Of a DNA stretch of 54,060 nucleotides, positions 46,379 to 54,060 are shown one piece after another; position 1 is the first letter of the stretch; every line of letters starts with the position of its first letter. The notes under the pieces are model-generated. The model did not search any database and was not told where the DNA came from. It was given only the letters and a program-made list of their open reading frames with translations. The stretch is from positions 1 to 54,060 of the forward strand of contig JASCIV010000072.1 of assembly GCA_030374735.1 (NCBI GenBank), read 5' to 3'. Made by a program: the position numbers and the translations under genes. This DNA is from Gracilaria caudata (taxonomy: Eukaryota; Rhodophyta; Florideophyceae; Gracilariales; Gracilariaceae).

Positions 46379-47545
46379 TCATAAAGCTATCATGGGAAGT
46401 AACACATATTCCATGTAAAACATTTTCCATGAGAACATGTAGTACTCATAGATCTGTTTTGGTACCTTCGTTGAAACCTGTCTACCCCTGCGCCACAAAA
46501 CTGCTGCTACGATGACATGGCAAGCTGCCACAGCAAGACCAAACATAGATTGTGCCATTTTGTAATAGAATGCGGACGCCGTCAGAAACATTGCAACCAA
46601 GATTCCCACACAGCAGTTGAACACATTCTGTGCCCCTAGGCGCACCGAGAAGGTTCTTATTCCAAATATCATGTCACCACGAATGTCTGGGACATCCTTC
46701 AATAGCGCAATAACTACTCCAAAAAAAGTAAAGAACGCCGAAGCGAACACAATCGTAATGGGTATCATACTCGCCGCTGAACTATGCAAATAGAACCCGA
46801 GATTCACCAGCAGACCACGAACCGTCAGAATCAAGATGGAGGCCAATAATGCGAAGCGTTTCAGTCGGAATGGTGGTACAGAGTACGCGGTCCCTAGTAT
46901 AGTAGATCCGATGAGAACTATGCGTAGGGCCGGAGTCGCAAGTGGTGCAAGGCAAAACAACAGGCCCGATATGAGCGAGAACATTATGATGAATACGGCG
47001 TCTCTCTTTGTGAGTGCCCCTGAAGCGAGAGGCAAGTATGGTTTGTTGACACGATCGATAGCAATGTCAAAATATTGGTTGAGACCCACGATAAAAACGT
47101 TTAGAAGCAGTGCTGGAATGAAAGCCGTAAGAAAAACTGGGAATGGTTGTGGTTTGGGGGAATTGAAAGCGGCGAGAAGGGACACGGAAACAACGGAACA
47201 GATAGTACCATATACGGTATGCGGCCGGGAAAACGCCCACAGACTTCGCGTGATTCGCAGCAGACTGGGATTCTCAGAGTGTAGATCTGCTGGTGGGACT
47301 CCATCTTGTGTGGGGTCGGAACGCGAGGAATTGGGGGTTATGTCCCTCGCGCTTGACCTTAGTAAGGTTGTCCTAGCAGGGATTTGCGATCGCAACACGC
47401 CACAACTTCGGGAATAGAACCCTTGAGATGACAATCTCCGATGACAGCCAGCTTTTGTGAAACTGGTAATGAAAGCTGTGCACGGTCGCATAGCGCAATA
47501 TTCGAAAGAGTGATAGATCACTTCACTTCGCGATTCCGGAAGCAT
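46379..47545 (-). CDS. VTE2: Homogentisate phytyltransferase (tocopherol synthesis)
   Basis: This membrane prenyltransferase joins homogentisate and phytyl diphosphate in the first committed step of vitamin E synthesis in plastids. The 388-residue product has an Arg/Ser-rich leader of about 90 residues fitting a transit peptide, then a UbiA-type membrane domain with eight or nine spans. The two diphosphate-binding motifs are NQYFDIAIDRVNKPYLP (Asp-160, Asp-164) and KDVPDIRGD (Asp-284, Asp-287, Asp-291). SRPHTVYGT before the first span and YSVPPFRLKR after the middle loop are typical of the homogentisate group rather than chlorophyll synthase. Plastoquinone-type solanesyltransferase is the closest alternative. 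Met-19 (47491, MRPCTAFITSF) is an equally good start. The gene is intronless. Confidence 0.88.
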   Translation of the reverse strand: MLPESRSEVIYHSFEYCAMRPCTAFITSFTKAGCHRRLSSQGFYSRSCGVLRSQIPARTTLLRSSARDITPNSSRSDPTQDGVPPADLHSENPSLLRITRSLWAFSRPHTVYGTICSVVSVSLLAAFNSPKPQPFPVFLTAFIPALLLNVFIVGLNQYFDIAIDRVNKPYLPLASGALTKRDAVFIIMFSLISGLLFCLAPLATPALRIVLIGSTILGTAYSVPPFRLKRFALLASILILTVRGLLVNLGFYLHSSAASMIPITIVFASAFFTFFGVVIALLKDVPDIRGDMIFGIRTFSVRLGAQNVFNCCVGILVAMFLTASAFYYKMAQSMFGLAVAACHVIVAAVLWRRGRQVSTKVPKQIYEYYMFSWKMFYMEYVLLPMIAL

Positions 47546-48137
47546 GTAAAGCCGACTTGTCCTTTACGCGAGGGAGATTCAAGCAATACTTGAATGACAA
47601 ACAAACTCGACGTCTTGAATGAGATGCACCGATGTTTTAGGATTTGATTGCTGCCCTAAAAAGTGTTGGTGGTGTGAACAGGGGGAGACTTCGACACGTG
47701 CATGATGACGAATGAATGAACCCAATTTTACTTGTGGGGGAATGGGGTCGGCGGAGGTTTTCGCTCCAGGAGAAACGGTGTTCAGAAGATTAACGCCACC
47801 AGGCAGGGAATTAGGGGGTTTTGTTCGAAGTAAGTAAGACATCCCTCCAATAGATGTCTTATTTGATCAGGTGCCAAGGTACCGTGGGTACTGCATATCC
47901 ATGCATCTCAGGAATTATTTTAGCTGCAGTCGTTGAATGCCGAAACTTGAAACTCTGCTCACGGTCTACCTTCGTACAATATAGATTTGCGGGTTGTCAT
48001 GGCCGAACACATCCATTTTGAGGATTGTGATTGTCAACTTCACAAAAGGCAATGTAGAGTACGCTCGCGGTGATATTTGGTGTCAAGGAATGGATCGGTT
48101 GACAAGCAGCCTGTTTCTACGGCTCCATGGCATATGG
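47546..48137. other. Gap upstream of the phytyltransferase gene
   Basis: The 592-bp gap contains the promoter of the phytyltransferase gene and the 3' end of the ESF2-like gene, both minus strand. A GGTACCGTGGGTAC word lies near 47877. No gene or strong repeat is seen. Confidence 0.45.
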
Positions 48138-49118
48138 TCAATGACTTGTCCCGCTAGGGCCTACTGTCTTGACTAGCAATTTGATCAGCTCCTCATTCAG
48201 AGCAGCTGCTTGTGTTCCGGATTCAAGCTCCTCATCAACCCTTGCAGCTGCTTGTCTGGCTCGCTTTTCGTCGTAGTCATCGTCAAACGCAGTTTCGGGC
48301 ACAGAGCGCTTCTGCAGGAAACGCCTTACAGGCTCAACGTCGTTCCCTAGTTCGCCCTTCCTTCTAAACTGCTCAGCCAATCTAGAACGTTCTTCCACCC
48401 AATTACGCTGCTGTCTAGCAGCTGCCATCTCTTCACGAACCCGCAAAATTCTTTCCCTCCCACCAAATATCTCGGCTGTGAGATGCCGCCACTCGAAACT
48501 AGGCAAGAACTTCATGCACCATAGATCGTTGGCCCATCTTCCCTTCCGTTTTGCACCAGTCATGGGTCGTCCATTAAGTAATTGTACAGTTTCACGAGCA
48601 TCTTTGCGAGAGGAATACTCGACCCATCCGTCGCGAAAAGTAGTTCGGCGCCTGCTTCCTCCAAGAGATATCCTCTGTTTTTGCTGCTCGCGAGTTTCCG
48701 GACGAAGCCACATGTTCGTAATTTTCCCAGTCCGAGATAGAAGAGTGCGAACTGATGTGATTTCGATGTTAGGTGGCAAACGGGATAAGTAGATTACACC
48801 ACGCTTTGCCTTTTTCCGCTTTGCCTTTGGTTCAGCTGCTGCATTTGCCTCTGGTCGTTTACTTCCATCTTGAACGTTTTCTCCTCCTACCTCGGATTCG
48901 ATTTCATTACCGTTTTGCTTTTCAGCCTCTCGCGCGGTTTTGTCCTTAGCACATTCTGTCATGCCTTCTGTGGAAGCGCATGTCAACAAACAAGATGACT
49001 GCATTTCTTCTGGACCTTTCTGATTCTCACCCTGTATTCTCCTTGCCATATCCCCATCATTGACATTCTCCTTTTCTCCAGTACGCCCAGGCACAGGAGA
49101 AAGAGTCCCCATTTGCAA
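48138..49118 (-). CDS. ESF2: ESF2/ABT1-like pre-rRNA processing factor
   Basis: ESF2 (ABT1 in animals) is a nucleolar RNA-binding protein of the small-subunit processome needed for early 18S rRNA cleavage. The 326-residue product has a disordered, charged N terminus (about 1-100) ending in a nuclear-type basic cluster KAKRKKAKRG, then an RRM at about 106-205: GVIYLSRLPPNIEITSVRTL, GKITNMWLRPE, DGWVEYSSRKDARETVQLLN, then GRPMTGAKRKGRWANDLWCM and the diagnostic KFLPSFEWRHLTAEI. A charged helical tail (RVREEMAAARQQRNWVEERS) follows, as in the family. The start at 49118 is the first ATG of the frame; another Met at residue 24 is possible. It is divergent from NDUFA1, with CTACCCTT 71 bp upstream. 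Confidence 0.9.
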   Translation of the reverse strand: MQMGTLSPVPGRTGEKENVNDGDMARRIQGENQKGPEEMQSSCLLTCASTEGMTECAKDKTAREAEKQNGNEIESEVGGENVQDGSKRPEANAAAEPKAKRKKAKRGVIYLSRLPPNIEITSVRTLLSRTGKITNMWLRPETREQQKQRISLGGSRRRTTFRDGWVEYSSRKDARETVQLLNGRPMTGAKRKGRWANDLWCMKFLPSFEWRHLTAEIFGGRERILRVREEMAAARQQRNWVEERSRLAEQFRRKGELGNDVEPVRRFLQKRSVPETAFDDDYDEKRARQAAARVDEELESGTQAAALNEELIKLLVKTVGPSGTSH

Positions 49119-49518
49119 TACACACAGAGTTGTTCTATTGACTTTCCAGAGGGAGAAGCTGCAATGGGAGGGGCGTCGGCGAACTACGAAGGGTAGCCCT
49201 CCCTTGTTGTATACGAACTATTTCTGGATAGAGAGCGAATATGAAGAGCCAAAACAATTTTGGGAAAATACTACCGAATATCAAATATTTCCCCTTTTTT
49301 GAGATGATTTTGTGTGAGAGGAGCAAACGGTAATCCGATTATCGCATCCGACGTGCGACTCTTCGTGTCCGTGGCGAAGGTTATCGATTCGATTTTGCTT
49401 CATCAGGACATAGGTTACACCAGCGGCTGTTTGAGGAGTCCTTCTATTCCCGATCGATTCGCACGGATTGAAGTTTGAAAGAAATTCTGTTTCGATTAAG
49501 GAAGGAGAATTAAGTGGG
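49119..49518. other. Divergent ESF2/NDUFA1 promoter region
   Basis: The 400-bp gap serves the ESF2-like (minus) and NDUFA1 (plus) genes. CTACCCTT is on the minus strand at 49189-49196 within the near-palindrome CTACGAAGGGTAG. No other gene is seen. Confidence 0.5.
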
Positions 49519-49787
49519 ATGGCGTGGTACGAAGCAATGCCACCTTTGGTGATTATCACTTTTGCCCTCGGGGCGATGGGTTCCTTGCAGGCCGTAGTTC
49601 ACCGTGCTTTCAATGACGGGAAGGTACGTTGTTTCCTTTTTCGTTATAGCATATTTGCTAATAGATTACTCACATCCCTCGCTCGTCACAGAACAAGAAG
49701 GTGCAACGCGACCGCTTCAATTATCTTATGGACAAGCGAGATGAGCGAATTAAGGAAGAAAAGGACACGGCACCAGCATCTCAGTAA
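49519..49787 (+). CDS. NDUFA1: Mitochondrial complex I subunit NDUFA1 (MWFE), split small gene
   Basis: MWFE is a small single-span accessory subunit needed to assemble complex I. Exon 1 is 49519-49623 (35 codons) and exon 2 is 49692-49787; the 68-bp intron starts GTACGT and ends CACAG. The 66-residue product begins MAWYEAMPPLVIITFALGAM, a short leader plus one membrane span, followed by QAVVHRAFNDGK and, in exon 2, RDRFNYLMDKRDERIKEE. The pattern (short N terminus, one span, IHR/VHR, then a MERRDK-like block) and the length match plant MWFE (about 65 residues). In the unspliced frame the ORF looks like a different, longer protein. It shares a promoter region with the ESF2-like gene. Confidence 0.85.
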
Positions 49788-51115
49788 CACTGATATCACG
49801 GAAGATGCGATAAATTAAATCTCGTTGCGATGTCGTATTCAACAAGACCTACAATGAAGTCGGACGAATATTTTCTGCATTTTGGGGATTGCGAGCACGG
49901 TACGAAAGTCGCAGTTGTTTTCCCTGGCAGCGCTGGTAGCGTATATTCGGGTGGACGACCAGTTATTGTTGTGCTCTATAGTATCTAAGGTTTCAGCTAA
50001 AGCTTATTCACATTGCTCAAACCACCTTTTTGATTGGCTTGCGGTTAGCCTGTTTCCGAGCAATGGTCAATGTATGGGATCTCCTTTTCGCAGAGAATTC
50101 CTGGTATCCCTGGTCCGGTAGGCATCCAAATAGTGATATACTTGAAGTTTAAATATATCATGTCTTCAAGTCGAACGTTGTATCGCGTTCTAAAAGCACA
50201 AGATTGATCTGCTCGTGCACTCTTGGGACAACAGCAGCGAGTGAAGTGGAACGGGTCCTATCGCTTCCAGTTGCTGCGCCGAGTCTAGAGGGCGTAGTTT
50301 GAGCAAGAAGTTAAGTGCGCGGTAACGTTCAACCTTATCGGTGAAGCCCTGATTCTCTATGATTCAATCCACTTGCATTCTTGCGTTCAGTACGTCACAG
50401 GTGAAGTATCAATACTTGTATTGCTGCGGTAGAACAAGGATCAACCCGCTACAACACAAAAAAGTGTCTTGACTCCAGCCGAGAGATTCGACACCCGTGC
50501 TCTGACAAGGTATTAAGTAGCGAACGCTTCGCTACCTGTAGCGTTCTACGGTAGAACTACCGTCGTAGCGTTCTACCCTTGGTAACACTATGCCTCTGGT
50601 ACAACACCTACTGTACCTTCGTGCGGCCCCCAATAATTTTTGTAATTTTCTACCTGCATCATGATACCGTCGTACCTGTAGCCGCTGCCTACAAAACATA
50701 TTCCAGTTCTGAATTTCCGAGGGTGCGTCGCAGAAGAAACTCGAACAACTTGTCCGACTTCAAACATCCAGATACGAAGGTAACTCGTGCTTGGAAGTTA
50801 AGAACTCTGCGATTCGCCTTGCCCTTCTTGCGCAAAATTAACGTGGACCCTCAGCTCACAGGGAAGGTAGCGCCCTACCCTTCGTAAAACCTTGTGGAAA
50901 ATCGATTCTTTCGCTGCTCTACACTTGTGTCGATTGGTTTTCACCATATCTACTGGATTCGTCTTGTGATCGTATCCGGGCATCTCCTCATACAAACTTG
51001 CGCCCTTCTTTTCTCCCACCCAAGCGCATTTTCGTCGTTGTCACAGCCCCGAAACTGCGCACTCTAGGGGGGGCTCTTCATACCGCTGCGGAAGGGCTCC
51101 ACATATGCCGCGCAG
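49788..51115. other. 1.3-kb gap with repeated GTAGCGTTCTAC words
   Basis: The gap precedes the CAF1 gene. At 50522-50580 the word GTAGCGTTCTAC occurs twice around a complementary GTAGAAC, giving alternative hairpins (listed separately). CTACCCTT occurs at 50573-50580 and 50875-50882. A 102-codon frame at 50579-50887 has no recognisable product. Confidence 0.45.
50522..50580. repeat. Direct and inverted repeats able to form alternative hairpins
   Basis: GTAGCGTTCTAC is at 50538-50549 and 50565-50576. Between them GTAGAAC (50551-50557) can pair with GTTCTAC of either copy. In addition GAACGCT (50522-50528) can pair with AGCGTTC (50540-50546). The three pairings exclude each other. Stems are only 7 bp, so function is uncertain. 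Confidence 0.6.
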
Positions 51116-52021
51116 ATGGCTCGCACATCTCGAATCCGGCAAGTATGGGCCTCCAATCTCGAGCAGGAGATTCTCAAGCTTTCAGATCTATCAGATATTT
51201 ACAATCACATAGCAATGGACACTGAGTTTCCCGGCGTCGTTCTTCGTCCGATTGGTTCGCAGGCCACACAACCTGACGCCCTGTACTGCACACACAGACT
51301 TAACGTCGATCTCCTCAAAATCATTCAGCTTGGCATCTCCCTCGCAACGGAAGACGGGAAGCAGCCTGAGGAATGCACAACATGGCAGTTCAACTTCTCA
51401 TTCAGCTTGTCCAACGACATGTACGCCCAAGATTCTATCGAACTTCTCAGGGCAAGTGGCATTGATTTTGCGGAGCACGAGAAGAACGGCATTGATGTGC
51501 TCACTTTTGGGGAGTTGATAACTTCATCAGGGCTAGTTCTGAACCCCCGGGTTTCTTGGATTTGTTTCTCAGGGGGTTACGATTTTTGCTACCTGATTAA
51601 GTTGCTTACTGCCGTTCCACTTCCAGAGCAAGAAGCAGGATTTTTCGAATATCTTTCCCTCTTCTTTCCGCGCATTTACGACTTGAAGTATCTGACGTTA
51701 TCTTCCGACCGGTTACACGGGGGTTTGAACAAAGTGGCTGAAATGCTTGGTTGTGAGCGCTTCGGAACAATGCATCAAGCTGGCTCGGATTCATTACTGA
51801 CGCTGGATGTGTTCTTCAAAATGAAAGAGCAAGTGTTTCATGGCGTGATCGATGACTCTAACTGCGGCATCTTATACAATCTGGGTATGACCACAAAAAG
51901 CTATGGTGACCAAAGACCAACTAGTTTGTCGCCCATGTATACCACTCCAAGAAAGGCACTACCGGGCACGGATAATAGTAATGGAAATAATGAGGGCGCT
52001 GCTTTGTCTTCATCGTCGTGA
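51116..52021 (+). CDS. CAF1: CAF1/POP2 deadenylase of the CCR4-NOT complex
   Basis: CAF1 is a DEDD-type 3'-5' exonuclease that shortens mRNA poly(A) tails. The 301-residue product matches family length. Catalytic residues are visible in MDTEFPGVV (Asp-35, Glu-37), FSGGYDFCYLIKLLT (Asp-156) and HQAGSDSLLTL (Asp-225), with the His-220 of the DEDDh arrangement in MHQAGSD. Other family blocks are VWASNLEQEILKLSDL near the N terminus, IIQLGISLATEDG, TWQFNFSFSLSNDMYAQDSI and FFPRIYDLKYL. The C terminus is a Ser/Asn-rich tail. The start gives the normal family N terminus. The gene is intronless. Confidence 0.96.
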   Translation: MARTSRIRQVWASNLEQEILKLSDLSDIYNHIAMDTEFPGVVLRPIGSQATQPDALYCTHRLNVDLLKIIQLGISLATEDGKQPEECTTWQFNFSFSLSNDMYAQDSIELLRASGIDFAEHEKNGIDVLTFGELITSSGLVLNPRVSWICFSGGYDFCYLIKLLTAVPLPEQEAGFFEYLSLFFPRIYDLKYLTLSSDRLHGGLNKVAEMLGCERFGTMHQAGSDSLLTLDVFFKMKEQVFHGVIDDSNCGILYNLGMTTKSYGDQRPTSLSPMYTTPRKALPGTDNSNGNNEGAALSSSS

Positions 52022-52496
52022 AGCGTTTGCAGTAAGGGGGGTTGCGGACACGTGAGGCAGGAGGATTGTTCGCGTCACGTAGTTGCTCGCAGTATGAGGC
52101 ACCTCACTAAGGGTAACCTTACCATTTAGCCAGTAGCTCGCTATCGCAAACATGGTACCTTTGTAAACAAGAACCTCTGGACTAACAGGAACATCCCTTC
52201 GCCTACTAGAAAAAAAAAACAGGAACGCGACACTTGTAAATAGTAAAATTGGAGAGAGCTTTTTCGTTTTTGATCCCTCTTCCTCGAAGAGCGAAACGTT
52301 GACGTAGCGACACAAAACATAGAATTGTCGCGGAAGAAATACGAGCAGAATACATTAGTATACTTTGCAGCGTTCCTGTTGCGCCGTGCAGTCGGTGACC
52401 ACCGACTGCGTGGTCATCCCATGCAAAGACAAAAACTATTATCTAGACCAGGGGACAAAAAAGACGGCATGAAGCCCGTGCACTTTGCTTTGGCGT
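52022..52496. other. Gap between convergent genes
   Basis: The 475-bp gap holds the 3' ends of CAF1 and the helical-repeat protein gene. A 9-nt A run lies near 52211. No gene or strong repeat is seen. Confidence 0.45.
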
Positions 52497-54060
52497 CTAT
52501 CTGGCCACCTCTTGTACTGACATACGCGACCGAGCGTGTCTCCGGAATCGATCCGTGTCCCCGCACACGCGATTATCCATGGACACTACACGAGTAGGGG
52601 TAGCAGATGTGTTTCCAAACACGTTGCTCGGCTGTCGTGACAAGTTCGCAACTTCTGATCCAGTAAGCGCCAGTGGTGGCTTGCGGTCAGCCCTGCCATA
52701 GGTCCTGCCCGTCTGCACTGTATCATCCAAACTACCTGTCCGTCTCGGGCGATTTGCCGAAACAGACCTCCATCTCCTGTTGACTTTGATTTGTTCCTCT
52801 TCTCCATCCTTTCTTCTTGAAGTGTTTCGTAAGTCATTTGTTCCTCTAGTGCGTCTAGAAGCGTCGCGCGGAGAAAGCCGCTCTGCATTTGTACGCGTTC
52901 TGATAAGCTCTCTTGTTGCGAAGGAACTTCTTCGAGCCGCCGTCTTGGGAGTAGAATCGTTGAAAAGTTGCTCAAAGCGAGTAGCACTGTACATAGAAGA
53001 GTTGGATGTATTCTCGGACTGATAGAAATTAAGCTTGTGTCCGAAACGAATACGTCTGATGATGCGCTTGCCCATATGCGACAGGGAAGCGTCCCTCTGA
53101 GAGGGAGTAGTGGCGGAACGGATGTCCATGGCAAGGACAACGGCAGCCGAGGATAAATCGCGGTCCTTGGCAGCAATTGCGAGGCTCACTTTGTGAGCCG
53201 TAGTGGCAATAATCTCAGCAAAATCGGGGTCTAGGTGTAGCCCAGGTTTAGAAGCCCTACCATGGAAACCACCGCCAAGCAACATTGCTCGCAATGCGGT
53301 GATACCCCTGCCGACAACGTCACGGTCACTGGCATGGTGTTGCAAGGCCATGACAACTGCGTTTGCACAGCCAGCGGTGTAAAACTCTTTTGCTGCATGA
53401 CGGGCAATGACCGTGGTCGGAGCTGTGGAGACACGGATGAGTTCGCAACCGTGCATCTGCACGGGAATATGTGCGGTGTGGCGGGACATGGCGAGGGCAA
53501 TAGTGCTAGCAAACTGGTAATCGTCGATGACAGCGTTTGAAGAGCGAGAGAAACGGGGAGTAGGGAATGGTAACGATGAGATGTGGCGGGCCGCGGCCAA
53601 TAGAGCGAGGAGAGTGGTGGAAGCGCCAGAGGCGGTTTGGCAGAGCAAATGGGCAGATGCGGATATGACGGAGGCGGCAACGCGGACTGTTGAAGTGTGT
53701 GGGGCCGGGGTTCGCTGGGTTAGGTGGAAGGCGAGCAGGTCCGCGCCGCGCAGCAAAAGGCCAGAGTTGGTGGAATGTGAGCGCATGGCGGCGGCGACGG
53801 CGGAGACGACAGAATCGCGGTGAGATGAGTTGGCGGAGGCGTTGTTCTGGAGGGCGGCGAGGGCGGTGTGTTGGAAAGCGGCGGACATGAGAAGACGCTC
53901 CATGCTGAGCACGATGGCGGGCTCGACAGGCACAGTGCGGGGGTCGAGGGCTGGGTGGGCGAGGATGGCAACGGCGCGGTGGGAGAGAAGGAGGTTACTG
54001 GGGGCGTTGCGGAGAAGGGAGGCGAGGGCGGAAGCGACGAGGGAAGAGGAGGAGGAGGGG
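52497..54060 (-). CDS. Helical-repeat (ARM/HEAT-like) protein, 5' end beyond the right edge
   Basis: The minus-strand frame ends at 52497 and is open through the right window edge, so the N terminus is missing; at least 520 residues are visible. The edge part reads SLVASALASLLRNAPSNLLL and continues with Ala/Leu/Ser-rich helices of about 40 residues each (MSAAFQHTALAALQNNASAN; VVSAVAAAMRSHSTNSGLLL; VSLAIAAKDRDLSSAAVVLA), the pattern of an alpha-solenoid. From about 53050 downward the protein turns basic and disordered, rich in Arg, Ser and Thr (RRWRSVSANRPRRTGSLDDT), with several RxxS sites. No ATG occurs upstream of VLSMERLL inside the window, so the start lies outside. No specific family is recognised; a cytoskeletal or scaffold role would be a guess. 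Confidence 0.7.
   Translation of the reverse strand, partial: PSSSSSLVASALASLLRNAPSNLLLSHRAVAILAHPALDPRTVPVEPAIVLSMERLLMSAAFQHTALAALQNNASANSSHRDSVVSAVAAAMRSHSTNSGLLLRGADLLAFHLTQRTPAPHTSTVRVAASVISASAHLLCQTASGASTTLLALLAAARHISSLPFPTPRFSRSSNAVIDDYQFASTIALAMSRHTAHIPVQMHGCELIRVSTAPTTVIARHAAKEFYTAGCANAVVMALQHHASDRDVVGRGITALRAMLLGGGFHGRASKPGLHLDPDFAEIIATTAHKVSLAIAAKDRDLSSAAVVLAMDIRSATTPSQRDASLSHMGKRIIRRIRFGHKLNFYQSENTSNSSMYSATRFEQLFNDSTPKTAARRSSFATRELIRTRTNAERLSPRDASRRTRGTNDLRNTSRRKDGEEEQIKVNRRWRSVSANRPRRTGSLDDTVQTGRTYGRADRKPPLALTGSEVANLSRQPSNVFGNTSATPTRVVSMDNRVCGDTDRFRRHARSRMSVQEVAR

Overview
The window is nuclear DNA of a photosynthetic eukaryote, most likely a unicellular or simple red alga (Rhodophyta). 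The evidence is a homogentisate phytyltransferase of tocopherol synthesis, a plastid-type DUF1995 protein whose best start gives a transit-like leader beginning MAFV (phenylalanine near the N terminus is typical of red and glaucophyte transit peptides), a short plant-type complex I MWFE subunit, and compact genes with few, very short GT-AG introns. The group assignment is inference; no marker in the window fixes a species. About 25 protein genes fit in 54 kb (roughly one per 2.2 kb). Only five genes show introns (seven in all, 68-124 bp, donors GTAAGT, GTATGT or GTACGT). I found no rRNA, convincing tRNA, CRISPR array or intact mobile element.

Layout. 1-9.6 kb: an unidentified minus-strand gene cut by the left edge, a Sec20-like ER SNARE with a very long acidic tail, an M13 metallopeptidase, a disordered protein with two SUMO-interacting-like motifs, and tubulin cofactor C. 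9.6-20 kb: a secreted protein ending in a hedgehog-type Hint domain, the proteasome beta-4/PSMB2 subunit, an EGF-TM-RING-H2 membrane E3 ligase, and replication factor C large subunit (RFC1). 20-33.9 kb: a tetraspanin-like protein, histidyl-tRNA synthetase, a mitochondrial ATM1-type ABC transporter with a 19-nt microexon, a membrane-anchored GH1 beta-glucosidase, a WDR20/creC WD40 protein and the DUF1995 protein. 34.9-40.6 kb: two AMT1-family ammonium transporters, tail to tail. 41.4-54 kb: an ABC1/UbiB-like kinase, mitochondrial pyruvate carrier MPC1, a Snf7/CHMP4 ESCRT-III subunit, homogentisate phytyltransferase, ESF2/ABT1 ribosome-assembly factor, NDUFA1/MWFE, CAF1 deadenylase, and a helical-repeat protein cut by the right edge.

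There are no operons; the genes are mostly unrelated housekeeping functions, many arranged as divergent pairs sharing a short promoter. Coherent themes are mitochondrial function (ATM1, MPC1, NDUFA1, possibly the ABC1 kinase), the secretory and membrane system (Sec20, Hint protein, EGF-RING, tetraspanin, Snf7) and nitrogen uptake (AMT pair). The least ordinary items are the Hint protein, the Sec20 tail, the microexon, the intron inside the HExxH motif, three large perfect or nested inverted repeats in gaps (20201-20244, 21871-21903, 38428-38493), and a recurring gap motif CTACCCTT found close upstream of several genes.
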